Assembly (NCBI GenBank): GCA_021774785.1
Contig: JAJFIQ010000019.1
Span: 1,115,265-1,179,264, forward strand
Reading direction: 5' to 3'
Length of the DNA stretch: 64,000 nucleotides
From: Emcibacter sp.
Lineage (GTDB): Bacteria > Pseudomonadota > Alphaproteobacteria > Sphingomonadales > Emcibacteraceae
Numbering within the stretch: the stretch's first letter is position 1; every line of letters begins with the position of its first letter. The position numbers and the translations under genes were made by a program. Under the pieces are notes generated by a model. The model was not told where the DNA came from and searched no databases. It saw only the letters and a list, made by a program, of their open reading frames with translations. This document shows, one piece after another, positions 46,603 to 59,170 of the stretch.

Positions 46603-48017
46603 TTCAGGGATTTCCCATAAGGGTTATCGCCTTTACGCAGCAACAAGCGGATCGGCACGCCGGGCAATTCAAAATCCCAGCGCAGTTCATTGAGCAGATA
46701 ACGTTCATAACTTCGCGCCACATCGGCTGTACGGTTACAGAAGATGGCAAATGTGGGCGGGCGGGTTTTTACCTGTGTCATATAGCGCATCTTGATCCGG
46801 CGGCCTTTGACGGACGGATGGGGATGGTATGAGGTTGTGGCCGCCAGCCATTTGTTGAGCTTTGCAGTACTCACCCGCCGGTTCCACATACGGTAGGCAT
46901 CAAAGACGGCAGGCATCAGCTTATTCACACCCCTGCCCGTCAATGCAGAGATCGGGATCACCGGAATGCCTTTGATCTGCGGCAGGGAATGTTCCAGCGT
47001 GTCAAGAATATCCTTCATGACCTCCTGACGGTTTTCCATCATGTCATATTTATTGAGCGCGATGACCAGAGAGCGACCCTCCTGCACAATAAGGCTGGCA
47101 ATGCTTAAATCCTGTTTCTCAAATGGCATGGTGGCATCAATCATCAGGACAACGACCTCGGCAAAGTTCAATGCGCGGATGGTATCAGCAACGGATAGCT
47201 TTTCCAGCTTCGCCATAACCTTTGATTTCCGACGCAGTCCCGCCGTATCAAACATACGTATCTCACGGTCTTCGTAAAAATATGTCACACCGATGGAATC
47301 CCGGGTCAGGCCGGCTTCCGGCCCTGTGATCTGACGTTCTTCACCCAACAGGTGATTGACCAATGTGGATTTGCCCACATTGGGCCGGCCAACGATGGCC
47401 ATCTGTAATGGTAGTCCACTGTCTTCCTCTGTGGCCTCGGCTTCTTCGTCACTGACCTCACCCGTGATCGTGACCGACTTGCTGATAATCTCGTCCGGCT
47501 CTTCTTCCACCTGCAATTGCTGGTCAACGATCACTTTGTCAAATGCTTCAATCAATTCGGACAACCCCTCGCCATGCTCGGCGGAAATGGCAACAGGGTC
47601 GCCTAACCCCAGTTCATAGGATTCATACAGACCGGCTTCTGCGGCCCGGCCTTCACATTTATTACACAGCAGGATCACCGGGGTTTTACCCCGCCGTAAA
47701 AGATCAGCAAAATGTTTGTCCAGCGGTGTCACCCCCGCCCGGGCATCAATCATAAACAGAACAAAGTCTGCTTCATTAATGGCGATGTCGGTCTGTGCGC
47801 GCATGCGGGCCGACAGTTTGGTATCACCATCTTCTTCAAGACCCGCCGTATCAATGGCGAGAAAATCTATCCCGCCAAGGTTTGCCTTTGCCTCACGTCG
47901 GTCACGCGTGACACCCGGTGTATCATCCACCAATGCCAATCGCTTGCCCACAAGCCTGTTAAATAAAGTTGACTTGCCCACATTGGGGCGGCCAATCATT
48001 GCAACCTTAATTGCCAT
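46599..48017 (-). CDS. der: Ribosome-assembly GTPase Der (EngA)
   Basis: 472 residues with two tandem GTPase domains: GRPNVGKSTLFNRLVGKRLA and DTAGLEEDG in the first, GRPNVGKSTLVNHLLGEERQ, DTAGLRRK and NKYD in the second. A C-terminal KH-like domain (TSYHPHPSVKGRRIKMRYMT) follows. Der acts in 50S subunit maturation. The gene is downstream of bamB, as in many proteobacteria. Confidence 0.96.
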   Translation of the reverse strand: MAIKVAMIGRPNVGKSTLFNRLVGKRLALVDDTPGVTRDRREAKANLGGIDFLAIDTAGLEEDGDTKLSARMRAQTDIAINEADFVLFMIDARAGVTPLDKHFADLLRRGKTPVILLCNKCEGRAAEAGLYESYELGLGDPVAISAEHGEGLSELIEAFDKVIVDQQLQVEEEPDEIISKSVTITGEVSDEEAEATEEDSGLPLQMAIVGRPNVGKSTLVNHLLGEERQITGPEAGLTRDSIGVTYFYEDREIRMFDTAGLRRKSKVMAKLEKLSVADTIRALNFAEVVVLMIDATMPFEKQDLSIASLIVQEGRSLVIALNKYDMMENRQEVMKDILDTLEHSLPQIKGIPVIPISALTGRGVNKLMPAVFDAYRMWNRRVSTAKLNKWLAATTSYHPHPSVKGRRIKMRYMTQVKTRPPTFAIFCNRTADVARSYERYLLNELRWDFELPGVPIRLLLRKGDNPYGKSLK

Positions 48018-48044
48018 GTCAAAATCCAGATACCTAAAATAATA

Positions 48045-48075
48045 ATTGGCCCGTCTTTACGCAAAACGGGCCAAT
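48045..48075 (-). terminator. Hairpin between bamB and der
   Basis: A perfect 10-bp stem, ATTGGCCCGT (48045-48054) with ACGGGCCAAT (48066-48075), with an 11-base loop. On the minus strand ATTATTTTA follows, so it may partly terminate bamB transcription before der. Confidence 0.6.
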
Positions 48076-48101
48076 AAAGCAATCACTAATGCGGGATACT
48101 A

Positions 48102-49451
48102 TTATCGCATGGCGATAAGTTCTGCATCCCGTGTCAGAAAATATAATGTTTCATTGACCACGATCGGGGCCATTTCCATATCATCGGGCAATTCCATACC
48201 GCTGATAAATGATCCGTCATAGGGCGAAATCGCCACCGCATAGCCATGGGAAGATGTCACAATCAAACGGTCACCCGCCAAAGTTGGCCCATGCCACAAC
48301 ACAGCTTCTTTCCTGCGTTCGGGGTCTTTGAACCGCTCCAACTGACGCACCCAGCGCACCAGCCCCGTACGGCGGGTAACGCAGACCACCTGTCCTTCAG
48401 GGGTTACCACATAGATATATTCCCCCGCGACCCACGGCGTATGCTGTGAGCCAATATTCTGTTCCCAGATACGTACGCCGCTGCGCAAATCGATGGAGAC
48501 CATACGGCCACTATGGCTGATCGCATAAACCTTGCCATCGTAAACCACCGGATGACCGTCAATATCCCGCAGGGTTGCCATGGCGGTCAGACGGCCCTGC
48601 GTATTCAGGGTATCAGACCACAGCACCCGGCCATTTTCCACCCGCATGGCATAAATTTCACCGGATGAATAGGCCGCAATAACCGTATTACCAATGACTG
48701 CCGGGCTTGCCGCACCAACAAGACCCGCATTTTCAGAAATGCCCACTTCGCTCCACAAGATATTGCCATCATTGGCATCCAGCGCATAAGTCTGATTATC
48801 ATGGGTCAGGGCAAAGACACGCCCATCGGCAAAGGTTGGCGAACCACGCATGGGTGTGTTGAGATTCGTAAGCCAGATTTCTTCACCCGATGACTTGGAC
48901 AATGCCGCTATATGACCATAACCATTTGTAATATAGAGCGCGTCCGGTCCGGCAGAAATTCCGCCACCGTAGGATATATTCTTAGTTTCACCTTTTTGTT
49001 CAAAGGTCTTTTGCCATAATTTCCTGCCCGTATCGGCATTAAAGGCGGATACTTTTGACATGGAATCCATGGTATAAATGACACCATCCTGTACAATCGG
49101 CATACTGATGATACTACGGCGATTATTTGAATCATCTCCAATACCTGTAGACCAGATTTTCTGAGGGTTACTGCCAAGGCTCAAATGCTGCATAACATGA
49201 TGTTGATTGCCACCGGCCTGTGGCCAGTTCTTATTGGCATAGGGCCGTGGCAACTGTACCTGAAGGTTAGCCAGTTCCTTGTTTTCCGTCAAAGTCTGTT
49301 CAAAAGTCAAAACCGGTATGCGTTCCCCGGTAAGCTTTTTACTGTTTGTTGTGTCTTCTGAACCCCCACTACAGGCGACCAGCGCTCCACATATTACGCC
49401 GATCAAGGATAATTTTGAAACTACTGTTACTGACTTAACGTACGAAACCAT
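48102..49451 (-). CDS. bamB: Outer-membrane assembly lipoprotein BamB
   Basis: 449 residues. A signal peptide with lipobox LVAC is followed by an eight-bladed PQQ-like beta-propeller with repeats such as DSMSKVSAFNADTGRKLWQK, ALDANDGNILWSEVGI and VVCVTRRTGLVRWVRQLE. BamB binds BamA and aids folding of beta-barrel proteins. Its position next to der and the YfgM-like gene supports the call. Confidence 0.92.
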   Translation of the reverse strand: MVSYVKSVTVVSKLSLIGVICGALVACSGGSEDTTNSKKLTGERIPVLTFEQTLTENKELANLQVQLPRPYANKNWPQAGGNQHHVMQHLSLGSNPQKIWSTGIGDDSNNRRSIISMPIVQDGVIYTMDSMSKVSAFNADTGRKLWQKTFEQKGETKNISYGGGISAGPDALYITNGYGHIAALSKSSGEEIWLTNLNTPMRGSPTFADGRVFALTHDNQTYALDANDGNILWSEVGISENAGLVGAASPAVIGNTVIAAYSSGEIYAMRVENGRVLWSDTLNTQGRLTAMATLRDIDGHPVVYDGKVYAISHSGRMVSIDLRSGVRIWEQNIGSQHTPWVAGEYIYVVTPEGQVVCVTRRTGLVRWVRQLERFKDPERRKEAVLWHGPTLAGDRLIVTSSHGYAVAISPYDGSFISGMELPDDMEMAPIVVNETLYFLTRDAELIAMR

Positions 49452-49471
49452 TTGTGGTTCATCCTTAACTA

Positions 49472-50116
49472 TTATTCTATAACGGATTTAAAATCTTTTG
49501 CACGATTTTTTACATCTTGCGGTGCTTCCAGATCCTGTTCCAACTGGGTTAAAAGACTTTTGGCCTCTTCCCCGTTACCAGCCGCCAAAGCAGACATTGC
49601 CAATAATTCCTTGGCAAGGTATTTCCATGCGTTGCCTTCAATGGTTAAGGGCGCCAGACGTGTCTTTATGTCATCATATGATTCTATATCCAATGCCATC
49701 ATTGCCGCTTTAAGGCTGGCGAGATCACGATAAATTTTTTCCACACCGTTAGCATTCGCCAATTTATCAAGGGCGGCAATGGCATTTTCAACATTACCTT
49801 TTTCAAGCTCTATTTCAGCGGCTTTAAAAGCAACAAGGATTTGATAACCATTAACATCTGTATCGGACAGTGCTTCAAGGTTTTTCAGTGCCGTATCCAT
49901 ATCATTGGCTGCGACGCTCTGTTCCACAATGCTATATTGATCCGCCACTTTCGCATATTGGCTCTCATTATAGTTTTTCAAGGTCACATTACCGGCTACA
50001 AACAAGACTGTTCCAACCAGAAAAGCCATCAGATATGGACCATATTTTTTCCATACGTTCGTCAATTGTGAATGACGCAGATCTTCGTCTACTTCACGAA
50101 TAAATTCTTCGGACAA
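49472..50116 (-). CDS. YfgM-like TPR membrane protein
   Basis: 214 residues. One membrane helix near residues 28-46 (YLMAFLVGTVLFVAGNVTL) is followed by a periplasmic TPR-like helical domain (TPR_21, DUF2133). In E. coli, YfgM associates with the Sec translocon and is encoded beside bamB. It starts at a TTG with GGAG six bases upstream. It is 20 bases from bamB. Confidence 0.85.
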   Translation of the reverse strand: MSEEFIREVDEDLRHSQLTNVWKKYGPYLMAFLVGTVLFVAGNVTLKNYNESQYAKVADQYSIVEQSVAANDMDTALKNLEALSDTDVNGYQILVAFKAAEIELEKGNVENAIAALDKLANANGVEKIYRDLASLKAAMMALDIESYDDIKTRLAPLTIEGNAWKYLAKELLAMSALAAGNGEEAKSLLTQLEQDLEAPQDVKNRAKDFKSVIE

Positions 50117-50213
50117 TCAATGCTCCTGTATTTGTCATTATCCTTTAAGCGGGACAAGATAGCGCGGGCTTGACCATAAGGCAATGAAGCAATGCTATTA
50201 CTGTTAAATTTTG

Positions 50214-51038
50214 TCAGGATTTAGGCTTTATGCCGTAGGTATGCTCTTTTGCCGGGAAGTCTCTGGACTTTACATCATCGGAATATTGCTTGACCGCAGT
50301 ATCAATAGTCTGTCCCACTTCAGCATAACGCTTGACAAATTTTGCATTGGACGGGAAATATCCCAGCATATCTTCAACCACCAGAATCTGACCATCACAA
50401 TGTGCGGATGCGCCAATACCAATGGTGATAATATCCAGCTTATCGGTAATATCCACAGCCAGCGGTTCCGCCACCCCTTCCAGAACAACAGAAAATGCCC
50501 CAGCCTTTTGAATGGAATAAGCATCTTCAATCATCTGGGCACGTTCTTCCTGATTACGCCCTTGGGTCCGGTAGCCGCCCATCACATGTACCGCTTGGGG
50601 ACGAAGACCAATATGTGCCATCACCGGAATATTACGGTCCACAAGAAATTTTATGGTTTCCGCCATCGCGGCACCACCTTCCAGTTTAACCGCCGCACAT
50701 CCGGTTTCGCGCAGCACACGTGACGCATTCTCAAATGCCTGTTCTTTTGAACGCTCAAATGACCCGAATGGCATATCAAGAACAACCAGGGCCTTTTGTG
50801 ACCCGCGCATCACAGCTTTTGTATGTTCGATCATGGTATCAAGGGACACCCCGATAGTGCTTTCCATGCCATATAGAACCATAGCCAGACTGTCACCCAC
50901 CAGTAAAAAATCCACATGGGGATCTAGCTGTGCAGCCATGGGGGCCGTATAGGCCGTTAGTGAGACAACAGGGCGCTCACCTTTCAGCTTGGTAATGTCA
51001 CGAATAGTATTGCGACGTATCTGATTATCTGCATACAT
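50214..51038 (-). CDS. panB: 3-methyl-2-oxobutanoate hydroxymethyltransferase PanB
   Basis: 274 residues. It makes ketopantoate for pantothenate and CoA. Motifs are VSLTAYTAPMAAQLDPHVDF, LLVGDSLAMVLYGMESTIGV with metal ligands, DMPFGSF and AHIGLRPQAVHVMGGYRTQG. AGGAG precedes the ATG. No panC is in the window. Confidence 0.96.
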   Translation of the reverse strand: MYADNQIRRNTIRDITKLKGERPVVSLTAYTAPMAAQLDPHVDFLLVGDSLAMVLYGMESTIGVSLDTMIEHTKAVMRGSQKALVVLDMPFGSFERSKEQAFENASRVLRETGCAAVKLEGGAAMAETIKFLVDRNIPVMAHIGLRPQAVHVMGGYRTQGRNQEERAQMIEDAYSIQKAGAFSVVLEGVAEPLAVDITDKLDIITIGIGASAHCDGQILVVEDMLGYFPSNAKFVKRYAEVGQTIDTAVKQYSDDVKSRDFPAKEHTYGIKPKS

Positions 51039-51061
51039 AATTTACTCCTGATCTATTCTCA

Positions 51062-52609
51062 TCATTCCCATTCAATGGTGCCGGGTGGTTTTGAGGTTAT
51101 ATCATAAACAATGCGGTTAATGCCCCGAACTTCATTAATAATGCGGGTTGAAACCCGGCTTAAAAATTCATGGTCAAAATGGTAATAATCCGCCGTCATG
51201 CCATCAGTAGATGTTACTGCCCGCAGCGCACAGACATAATCATAGGTTCTGGCATCACCCATAACACCCACAGTACGCACAGGCAGAAGCACAGCAAAAG
51301 CCTGCCAGATCACATCATAAAGACCGGCATTTTTTATTTCCTGAAGATAAATGTCATCGGCCTTGCGCAATATATCACATTTCTCCGGCGTAATATCACC
51401 CGGTATACGGATCGCAAGCCCCGGCCCTGGAAACGGATGCCGTCGTATAAAGGCTTCAGGCAGACCAAGTTCACGGCCCAGTTCACGAACTTCATCCTTG
51501 AACAATTCCCGTAACGGCTCCACCAGATCCATATTCATACGTTCCGGCAGGCCGCCCACGTTATGATGAGACTTGATAGTCACACTCGGGCCACCTGTGA
51601 AAGAAACGCTCTCAATCACATCGGGATAGAGTGTACCCTGCGCTAAGAAATCAGCACCGCCTATGGCTTTAGCTTCTGCTTCAAAGACATCAATAAACAA
51701 GCCGCCAATGATTTTGCGTTTCTTTTCCGGGTCCGTAACCCCCTCTAGTTTACCCAGAAACAGGTCGGCGACATCTTTATGGATCAGGTTAATGTTATAA
51801 TGATTGCGAAATAGTTCCACTACCTGCTCGGATTCATTCAGGCGCATCAGACCATGATCAACATAAACACAGGTCAGTTGATCGCCGATGGCTTCATGGA
51901 GCAATACCGCCACAACGGAACTGTCCACACCGCCGGACAAACCACAAATAACGCGGCCAGAACCCACCTGCTTACGAATAGCGGCAATGGCAGTTTCCTT
52001 GAAAGACGCCATGGTCCAGTCGCCCGCAAGGCCCACGACCTTATGAACAAAGTTACCAATAATTTTAGCCCCATCCGGTGTATGAACCACCTCTGGATGG
52101 AATTGTACGGCGTAGAATTTTCGGGTTTCATCGGCAATGGCGGCATAGGGGGCGTTGCCACTGGTGGCGGTAACCACAAAACCTTCTGGAAGCTCAATAA
52201 CCTTATCACCGTGGCTCATCCAGACTTGATGGCTTGTTCCCGCATCCCATACGCCTTCAAACAGGGCGCAATCTTCCTTGATGTCAACGAAAGCACGGCC
52301 AAATTCTTTTTTCTCTGATGCACCTACTTTACCGCCAAGCTGTTCGCACATGGTCTGTTCACCGTAACAGATGCCTAAAATTGGCACGCCCATGGTGAAT
52401 ATCTGTTCAGGGGCGCGGGGGGTTTCTATACCAGTAACCGAGCTGGGGCCACCGGACAGAATAATACCCGCCGGATTAAAATCCCCGATCATCTCTGCCG
52501 CCTTGTTAAAGGGTACAATTTCGGAATAAACACCACTTTCCCGCACACGACGCGCAATAAGCTGTGTTACCTGAGATCCGAAATCGATAATGAGTATTCT
52601 AGCTGTCAT
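51062..52609 (-). CDS. guaA: GMP synthase (glutamine-hydrolysing)
   Basis: About 515 residues from ATG 52609. The amidotransferase domain has [15 protein letters not shown] with the nucleophilic cysteine and [10 protein letters not shown]. The synthase domain has the PP-loop [14 protein letters not shown], and the C-terminal dimerisation domain ends PPGTIEWE. It converts XMP to GMP. The start overlaps the rsmB stop (ATGA), joining it to guaB-rsmB. Confidence 0.97.
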   Translation of the reverse strand: MTARILIIDFGSQVTQLIARRVRESGVYSEIVPFNKAAEMIGDFNPAGIILSGGPSSVTGIETPRAPEQIFTMGVPILGICYGEQTMCEQLGGKVGASEKKEFGRAFVDIKEDCALFEGVWDAGTSHQVWMSHGDKVIELPEGFVVTATSGNAPYAAIADETRKFYAVQFHPEVVHTPDGAKIIGNFVHKVVGLAGDWTMASFKETAIAAIRKQVGSGRVICGLSGGVDSSVVAVLLHEAIGDQLTCVYVDHGLMRLNESEQVVELFRNHYNINLIHKDVADLFLGKLEGVTDPEKKRKIIGGLFIDVFEAEAKAIGGADFLAQGTLYPDVIESVSFTGGPSVTIKSHHNVGGLPERMNMDLVEPLRELFKDEVRELGRELGLPEAFIRRHPFPGPGLAIRIPGDITPEKCDILRKADDIYLQEIKNAGLYDVIWQAFAVLLPVRTVGVMGDARTYDYVCALRAVTSTDGMTADYYHFDHEFLSRVSTRIINEVRGINRIVYDITSKPPGTIEWE

Positions 52610-53868
52610 GGTTTTTTCTCTAATATGGCTACAAAAAACCCGTCCGTTCCGTGGGTATATGGCGAAAGTGCCAGACATTCAACAAGCGATGATAATGTCT
52701 TTAATTCTTCTCTTTTATAGTGATCAGTATAGGACACAAGCTTGGCATCTTCATGATCTTTCATGAACGCTGACACCTGTGTTTCATTCTCATCATGAAA
52801 CAGGGAACAGGTCATATAAATCATCCGTCCGCCCGGTTTGACAAATCCCCAAGCTTCAGAAATCAGGTTTTTCTGAATCCGGCAGTATTTAAGCAAGGTT
52901 TCCTCATCCAGCCGCCATTTCAATTCAGGATTTCGCCGCCAGACACCGCTGCCACTGCACGGCACATCAAGAATGACCCGATCCATACGACCCATATGTT
53001 CCGACAGGGTTTTTTCCCGTTTTCCACCTGCCGTATCCACATGCTGGCCTTGCAGAATTCGCACATTGGCCCGTTTGGCACGGGGCTTTAAATCTTTCAG
53101 GCGATTAAAGTTATTGTCAAAAGCATAAATCTGGCCCTTATTTTCCATAAAGGCCGCCGCCGCCAGTGTTTTACCCCCTGCCCCTGCACAGAGGTCCATG
53201 ACTTGTTGGCCTGGCTTGAGATCAGAAATTTCAACTGCGAGCTGGGCTGCCTCATCCTGTATTTCCACCTGACCGCTTTTGTATATTTCCCAGTCGTCAA
53301 TTCGCGGATTGTTCTCCAGCACCAAAGCTGTTTCAGCCCATTCGCCCTTTTTATATTCTATATTTTCAGATTTCAGAAAGTCTTCCACTTTGATTGGTGT
53401 GGTCTTTCCCAAATTAATCCTGAGCTCAAACGGTGCCCGGCTATTAAGACTTTCCAGTTCCGCATCAAAATTATCCGTGAAACGTTGCTGTAATCTGCCT
53501 TTTAACCAGAGGGGATAATTCTGCAGGTGATGAGGTTGCTTCTCATGCTTTTCCGACAGGAACTGCCGTTCTTCTTCTGTTACTTTATCCGGTGCGTGAT
53601 CCTGCCCCGTGAACAGTTCTGCATCATCCAGAGATAACAACATCATCTTGCGAATATCGCCACCCGAGGAATCCCATAAAAATCCCCAATCGCGGATGAC
53701 CTGATACACCATGCTTGTTACAGACCGTCTGTCTTTTGAACCGGCATAACGGCGCGTGCGAAAATATTTTCGGATCAGCACATCAGCAGACGGGCCGTCA
53801 TCAGATAGACTTGTCGCCACTTGGTTCAATATTTCAATAGCCGCCTGAACGCGGGCAGGTTCAATCAT
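52606..53868 (-). CDS. RsmB-like 16S rRNA (cytosine-C5) methyltransferase
   Basis: 420 residues. An N-terminal NusB-like region (residues 1-130) precedes a NOL1/NOP2/Sun methyltransferase domain with [39 protein letters not shown] and [11 protein letters not shown], the last two holding the catalytic cysteines. RsmB methylates C967 of 16S rRNA. It lies between guaB and guaA, as in many alphaproteobacteria. Confidence 0.88.
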   Translation of the reverse strand: MIEPARVQAAIEILNQVATSLSDDGPSADVLIRKYFRTRRYAGSKDRRSVTSMVYQVIRDWGFLWDSSGGDIRKMMLLSLDDAELFTGQDHAPDKVTEEERQFLSEKHEKQPHHLQNYPLWLKGRLQQRFTDNFDAELESLNSRAPFELRINLGKTTPIKVEDFLKSENIEYKKGEWAETALVLENNPRIDDWEIYKSGQVEIQDEAAQLAVEISDLKPGQQVMDLCAGAGGKTLAAAAFMENKGQIYAFDNNFNRLKDLKPRAKRANVRILQGQHVDTAGGKREKTLSEHMGRMDRVILDVPCSGSGVWRRNPELKWRLDEETLLKYCRIQKNLISEAWGFVKPGGRMIYMTCSLFHDENETQVSAFMKDHEDAKLVSYTDHYKREELKTLSSLVECLALSPYTHGTDGFFVAILEKKP

Positions 53869-53879
53869 AATAATGCTCT

Positions 53880-55400
<1,521 letters not shown>

Positions 55401-55476
55401 TTATCAGGAAAGTTGGTTGGAAATAACAGGTATTAACGAAAAGGTCAAAAAAAAAGCGTCAAAAAAATATTTTTTT

Positions 55477-56199
55477 TCAAACATTCCCTTTTTTGAATCC
55501 TTGAGCCACAAGATAGGTTTCAGCTGATCCCGCCCGACTGGCAGGGGGTTTAAAATGACGTACTGTTTTAAAGCAGCTTTTCATTTCTGCCAGCAATTCC
55601 TGATCCGCCCCACCCCGAAAAACCTTTGCCACAAAATTACCCCCATCGCCCAAAGTCTTTTTAGCAAAATCAAACGCAATCTCAACTAGCGCCAGTGTCC
55701 TGATATGATCGGTTTGCTGATGCCCTGTTGTCGCCGCCGCCATATCACTCAATACGAGATCAACAGGGCCATCCAGAAGCTCAAACATTTTAGCTTCTGC
55801 CTCATTGGTGGTAAAATCCATTTTCAGGAATGTGGCACCATCCAGAGGGGCTACTTCCAGCAAGTCAATGCCCACCACACGGGCTTTTTTACCACAATTC
55901 TTCAGGGCCACCTGTGTCCAGCCGCCGGGTGCCGCGCCCAGATCAACAATGGATTTTGCATGACGCAGAAAAGAAAACTTTTCATCAAGTTCCAAAAGCT
56001 TATAAGCCGACCGCGCCCGATACCCATCCCTATGGGCGGCATCTACGTAAGGGTCATTCAATTGCCTTTGCAGCCAGCGTACAGATGAAATTTTTCTGCC
56101 GCGTGACGTTTTTACCCGGAATTTCTCGCCCCGGGTCAATCCTCTTGGGTCTGTCTTCCTTACTTTTCCCGTGCGGGTTAATTTTGGCCGTTTAATCAT
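55477..56199 (-). CDS. rlmE: 23S rRNA 2'-O-ribose U2552 methyltransferase RlmE (FtsJ/RrmJ)
   Basis: 240 residues with the K-D-K-E type active site. Segments RSAYKLLELDEKFSFLRHAK, VDLGAAPGGWTQVALKNCGK, VDLVLSDMAAATTGHQQTDH and GGNFVAKVFRGGADQELLAE are typical. The enzyme modifies the ribosomal A-loop late in 50S assembly. The start overlaps the ppx stop (ATGA). Confidence 0.93.
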   Translation of the reverse strand: MIKRPKLTRTGKVRKTDPRGLTRGEKFRVKTSRGRKISSVRWLQRQLNDPYVDAAHRDGYRARSAYKLLELDEKFSFLRHAKSIVDLGAAPGGWTQVALKNCGKKARVVGIDLLEVAPLDGATFLKMDFTTNEAEAKMFELLDGPVDLVLSDMAAATTGHQQTDHIRTLALVEIAFDFAKKTLGDGGNFVAKVFRGGADQELLAEMKSCFKTVRHFKPPASRAGSAETYLVAQGFKKGNV

Positions 56200-57356
56200 C
56201 CGGTTTTCTCCCCGGTTTTCGGCTTCACTTTTCTTCTATTAGCCCTGTTCCGGCGACGATTATTTTTCTTTCGAGGGGCTTTAATGTTATCCATCATATC
56301 CAGAAGCATGCCTTCGCGAATACCCCTGTCCGCGACCATGATATCTTCGACAGGCCACGCATCCATTATGCTTTCCAGTATAGCACATCCTGCAACCACA
56401 AGATCCGCCCGGTCGGCGCCGATGCTTTTCAAAGCCGCCCTTTCGTCATAATTTAACACAGATAAAGTTTTGCATAATTTCCTGATTTTGGAAGATTTTA
56501 CCGATGCACCATCAACCCGACTGCGATCATATGTTTCAAGCTCCAGATGCATGGCGGTCAGCGTGGTAATCGTACCCGAAGTACCCAGCAGCTGTACCTT
56601 TCCCTGAGCAACCATTTCAACCATATCATTTTTCTGTTCGAAAGATGTGATGGTCGCCATAATATTTTGCCTCATTTCGGCATATTTGTCAGTTGAAATC
56701 GTTTCCTGCGTGCCGTATTTTTCTGATAAATTAACTACCCCAAACGGTATCGACATCCAATCAATAATTTCCGGCATGCCGTTTCCACGAATTTTCACCC
56801 ATATTAATTCGGTGCTACCGCCGCCAATATCAAAAACAACAGCATTGGAATATTTGCTATCAAGTAATGCTTTGCATCCCATGACCGCAAGACGCGCCTC
56901 TTCTGCGGGGTCTATAATATGAAGCTTGATGCGAACTTCTTTTTCAACCCGCTCTATAAACGCATCGCAATTGGTTGCTTCCCGACATGCCTGCGTCGCC
57001 ACATTTCGCATATGCGTTACGCCACGGCGTTTTATTTTTGCGACACATATATCAAGTGCCTCAATGGTCCGGTCAATGGCCTCATCGGACAATGCACCAT
57101 TATTGCTTAAGCCCTGCCCCAGCCTGACAACACGGGAAAAGCTATCAATGACCTTAAAGCCTCCCTCTGTTTTCTGTGCCACAAGCAAGCGACAATTATT
57201 TGTCCCAAGATCAATGGCACTATAAATATTCTTAGAATAGAATTTTTGATTTTGAACTTTACGGCCTGTATTCTTTGTCCGTTTACCCGACTTTTGCCAA
57301 AAGGGTTTTTTTGCCCTCTTATCCTTGTCGTTTTGATTATTTTTCTCGGTATCCAT
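56196..57356 (-). CDS. Exopolyphosphatase/GppA-family phosphatase
   Basis: 386 residues. The ASKHA-fold N-domain has SAIDLGTNNCRLLVA and VVFDIGGGSTELIWV (phosphate loops); MADRGIREG is the common C-terminal motif (here VADRGIREGMLLDM). It hydrolyses polyphosphate or pppGpp. Both termini are strongly basic (KRAKKPFWQKSGKRTKNTGR; RKKNNRRRNRANRRKVKPK). The length is shorter than E. coli Ppx but usual for alphaproteobacteria. Confidence 0.86.
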   Translation of the reverse strand: MDTEKNNQNDKDKRAKKPFWQKSGKRTKNTGRKVQNQKFYSKNIYSAIDLGTNNCRLLVAQKTEGGFKVIDSFSRVVRLGQGLSNNGALSDEAIDRTIEALDICVAKIKRRGVTHMRNVATQACREATNCDAFIERVEKEVRIKLHIIDPAEEARLAVMGCKALLDSKYSNAVVFDIGGGSTELIWVKIRGNGMPEIIDWMSIPFGVVNLSEKYGTQETISTDKYAEMRQNIMATITSFEQKNDMVEMVAQGKVQLLGTSGTITTLTAMHLELETYDRSRVDGASVKSSKIRKLCKTLSVLNYDERAALKSIGADRADLVVAGCAILESIMDAWPVEDIMVADRGIREGMLLDMMDNIKAPRKKNNRRRNRANRRKVKPKTGEKTG

Positions 57357-57520
57357 GACAGCCCAGTTACTCTATTATATATTAATACCGCCATTGATCG
57401 GGGTGTTACTGTTTTTATATAGTGCTTGTGGGCCTAGTACCAACCAAAAAAGCCAAAAATATTTCTGGACCTCATCAGAAAAAGGCTTATATAAGGCCCT
57501 CATAAGATTTTCATCTCTGG

Positions 57521-57594
57521 TCCGGAGTAGTTTAACGGTAGAACTATGGACTCTGACTCCATCAGTAGTGGTTCGAATCCACTCTCCGGATCCA
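57521..57594 (+). tRNA. tRNA-Gln (anticodon CTG)
   Basis: A 74-nt cloverleaf with encoded CCA. The acceptor stem is TCCGGAG with CTCCGGA. The anticodon loop is CTCTGAC in the ATGGA/TCCAT stem, and the T-arm contains GGTTCGAATCC. The anticodon CTG reads CAG. Confidence 0.95.
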
Positions 57595-57750
57595 AATCAC
57601 TTTAAAATTCCGTACTTGTCAGTGACAACCCCCTGAAAGTTATTTAGAGTATCAACAATATTTTTATAACTTAGACCCTTTAGCAAGACATCAAATGCTG
57701 TATAAGATGTTATTAAAGGGAAGAATATAACTATAATATAGGGAAAATAA

Positions 57751-59031
57751 ATGACTTCTACAGATAACGCTGATGCCAAATCAGAAAATGGCAATTTTTG
57801 GTTTAAACTGCCCCTTTGGAAACGTATTATAGCGGCTTTAATATTAGGCGCTATCGTTGGCAGCATATGGGGTGAAGGTGCAGCTAGCATTAAATGGATT
57901 GGCGACATATTCATTCGTCTGATCCGTATGATTGTTGTGCCATTGGTATTTGTAACACTTGTCTCAGGCATTGTCGCAATGGGCGACCCTAAAAAACTAG
58001 GCTCTATCGGCATTAAAACCATGGGCCTCTATATTGGTACCACGGCGTTAGCTATTATCATTGGTCTTGCGCTTGCAACCGTTATTCAGCCTGGGGCAGG
58101 CATAGATATGATGGGGGCAACAGCAGAAACTCTGGCCCCTGTGATGCCATTAGGGGAAAGATTAATGGGTATTGTACCCCAAAACCCCGTTGCAGCTCTG
58201 GCAAATGGCGACATTTTAGCCGTGATATTTTTTGCTATTATTTTCGGCTCAGGAATTATGCTCGCAGGCGACAAGGGCAAAGCCGTCGCAGGTGTTATGG
58301 ATAGCGCTACGGAAGTAATGCTAAAAATTATTCATATGATTATGGAAGTGGCACCTTTTGGGGTCTTTGCACTGATTGCAGCCACCACTGGCGCAAAAGG
58401 AATTAATGCGCTGGCTGATGTTGTGCCTCTGGCCCTTACGCTAATGCTTGGCTTTGCACTTCAAATGATTATTACACATGGTAGTATCATTAAATTCATG
58501 CTTAAATTGCCAGCAACCCGTTTTTTCAAAGACATCATAGATGCGCAGCTTATCGCATTTTCCACATCATCGAGTAGTGCCACAATGCCGGTTACAATGG
58601 CCGTGGCGGAAGAAAACCTTGGTATCAAGGCCCCGGTTGCATCAAGTGTCATCCCCCTTGGTGCAACCATTAATATGGATGGTACAGGAATGTATGTGGG
58701 GGTCGTTGCAATTTTTGCAGCCCAGTCCCTTGGCATTGACTTGAATATCGTTGATTATGGTCTGATCGCGCTTACCACAACACTTGTCTCAATAGGCACC
58801 GCAGCAGTACCTAGTGCGAGCCTCTTTCTGCTCGCCGCAGTGCTAGGCGTGATCGGTGTTGGCGGTGAGCAAACGGCTCTAATTGTTGGCTTCTTGCTGC
58901 CATTTGATCGGCCCCTTGATATGATGCGAACTGTGGTAAATGTTACAGGTGATCTCGCTGTGGCAACAGCTGTTGCAAAATCTGAAGGCGAATTTGATGA
59001 AGATATCTTTAGGGCTGACCCTAGAGTTTAA
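57751..59031 (+). CDS. Dicarboxylate/amino acid:cation symporter (DAACS)
   Basis: 426 residues with about eight membrane helices and two re-entrant hairpins. FSTSSSSATMPVTM (serine-rich hairpin) and GATINMDGTGMYVGVVAIFA (substrate and cation motif) define the GltP/DctA/EAAT family. It imports glutamate, aspartate or C4-dicarboxylates with protons or sodium; the substrate cannot be told. AGGGA precedes the ATG. Confidence 0.92.
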   Translation: MTSTDNADAKSENGNFWFKLPLWKRIIAALILGAIVGSIWGEGAASIKWIGDIFIRLIRMIVVPLVFVTLVSGIVAMGDPKKLGSIGIKTMGLYIGTTALAIIIGLALATVIQPGAGIDMMGATAETLAPVMPLGERLMGIVPQNPVAALANGDILAVIFFAIIFGSGIMLAGDKGKAVAGVMDSATEVMLKIIHMIMEVAPFGVFALIAATTGAKGINALADVVPLALTLMLGFALQMIITHGSIIKFMLKLPATRFFKDIIDAQLIAFSTSSSSATMPVTMAVAEENLGIKAPVASSVIPLGATINMDGTGMYVGVVAIFAAQSLGIDLNIVDYGLIALTTTLVSIGTAAVPSASLFLLAAVLGVIGVGGEQTALIVGFLLPFDRPLDMMRTVVNVTGDLAVATAVAKSEGEFDEDIFRADPRV

Positions 59032-59170
59032 CCAAATAGGCTACTCTGGAAAATATATATCGTCGGGTGTCATTACACTCGGCGATTTTATTTGTTTACC
59101 TCATAGGCATTTTTTTTGTACAAGTAGCTCATGAAAAACAGCATGTGCCAGAATTAACAAAGTAACCACA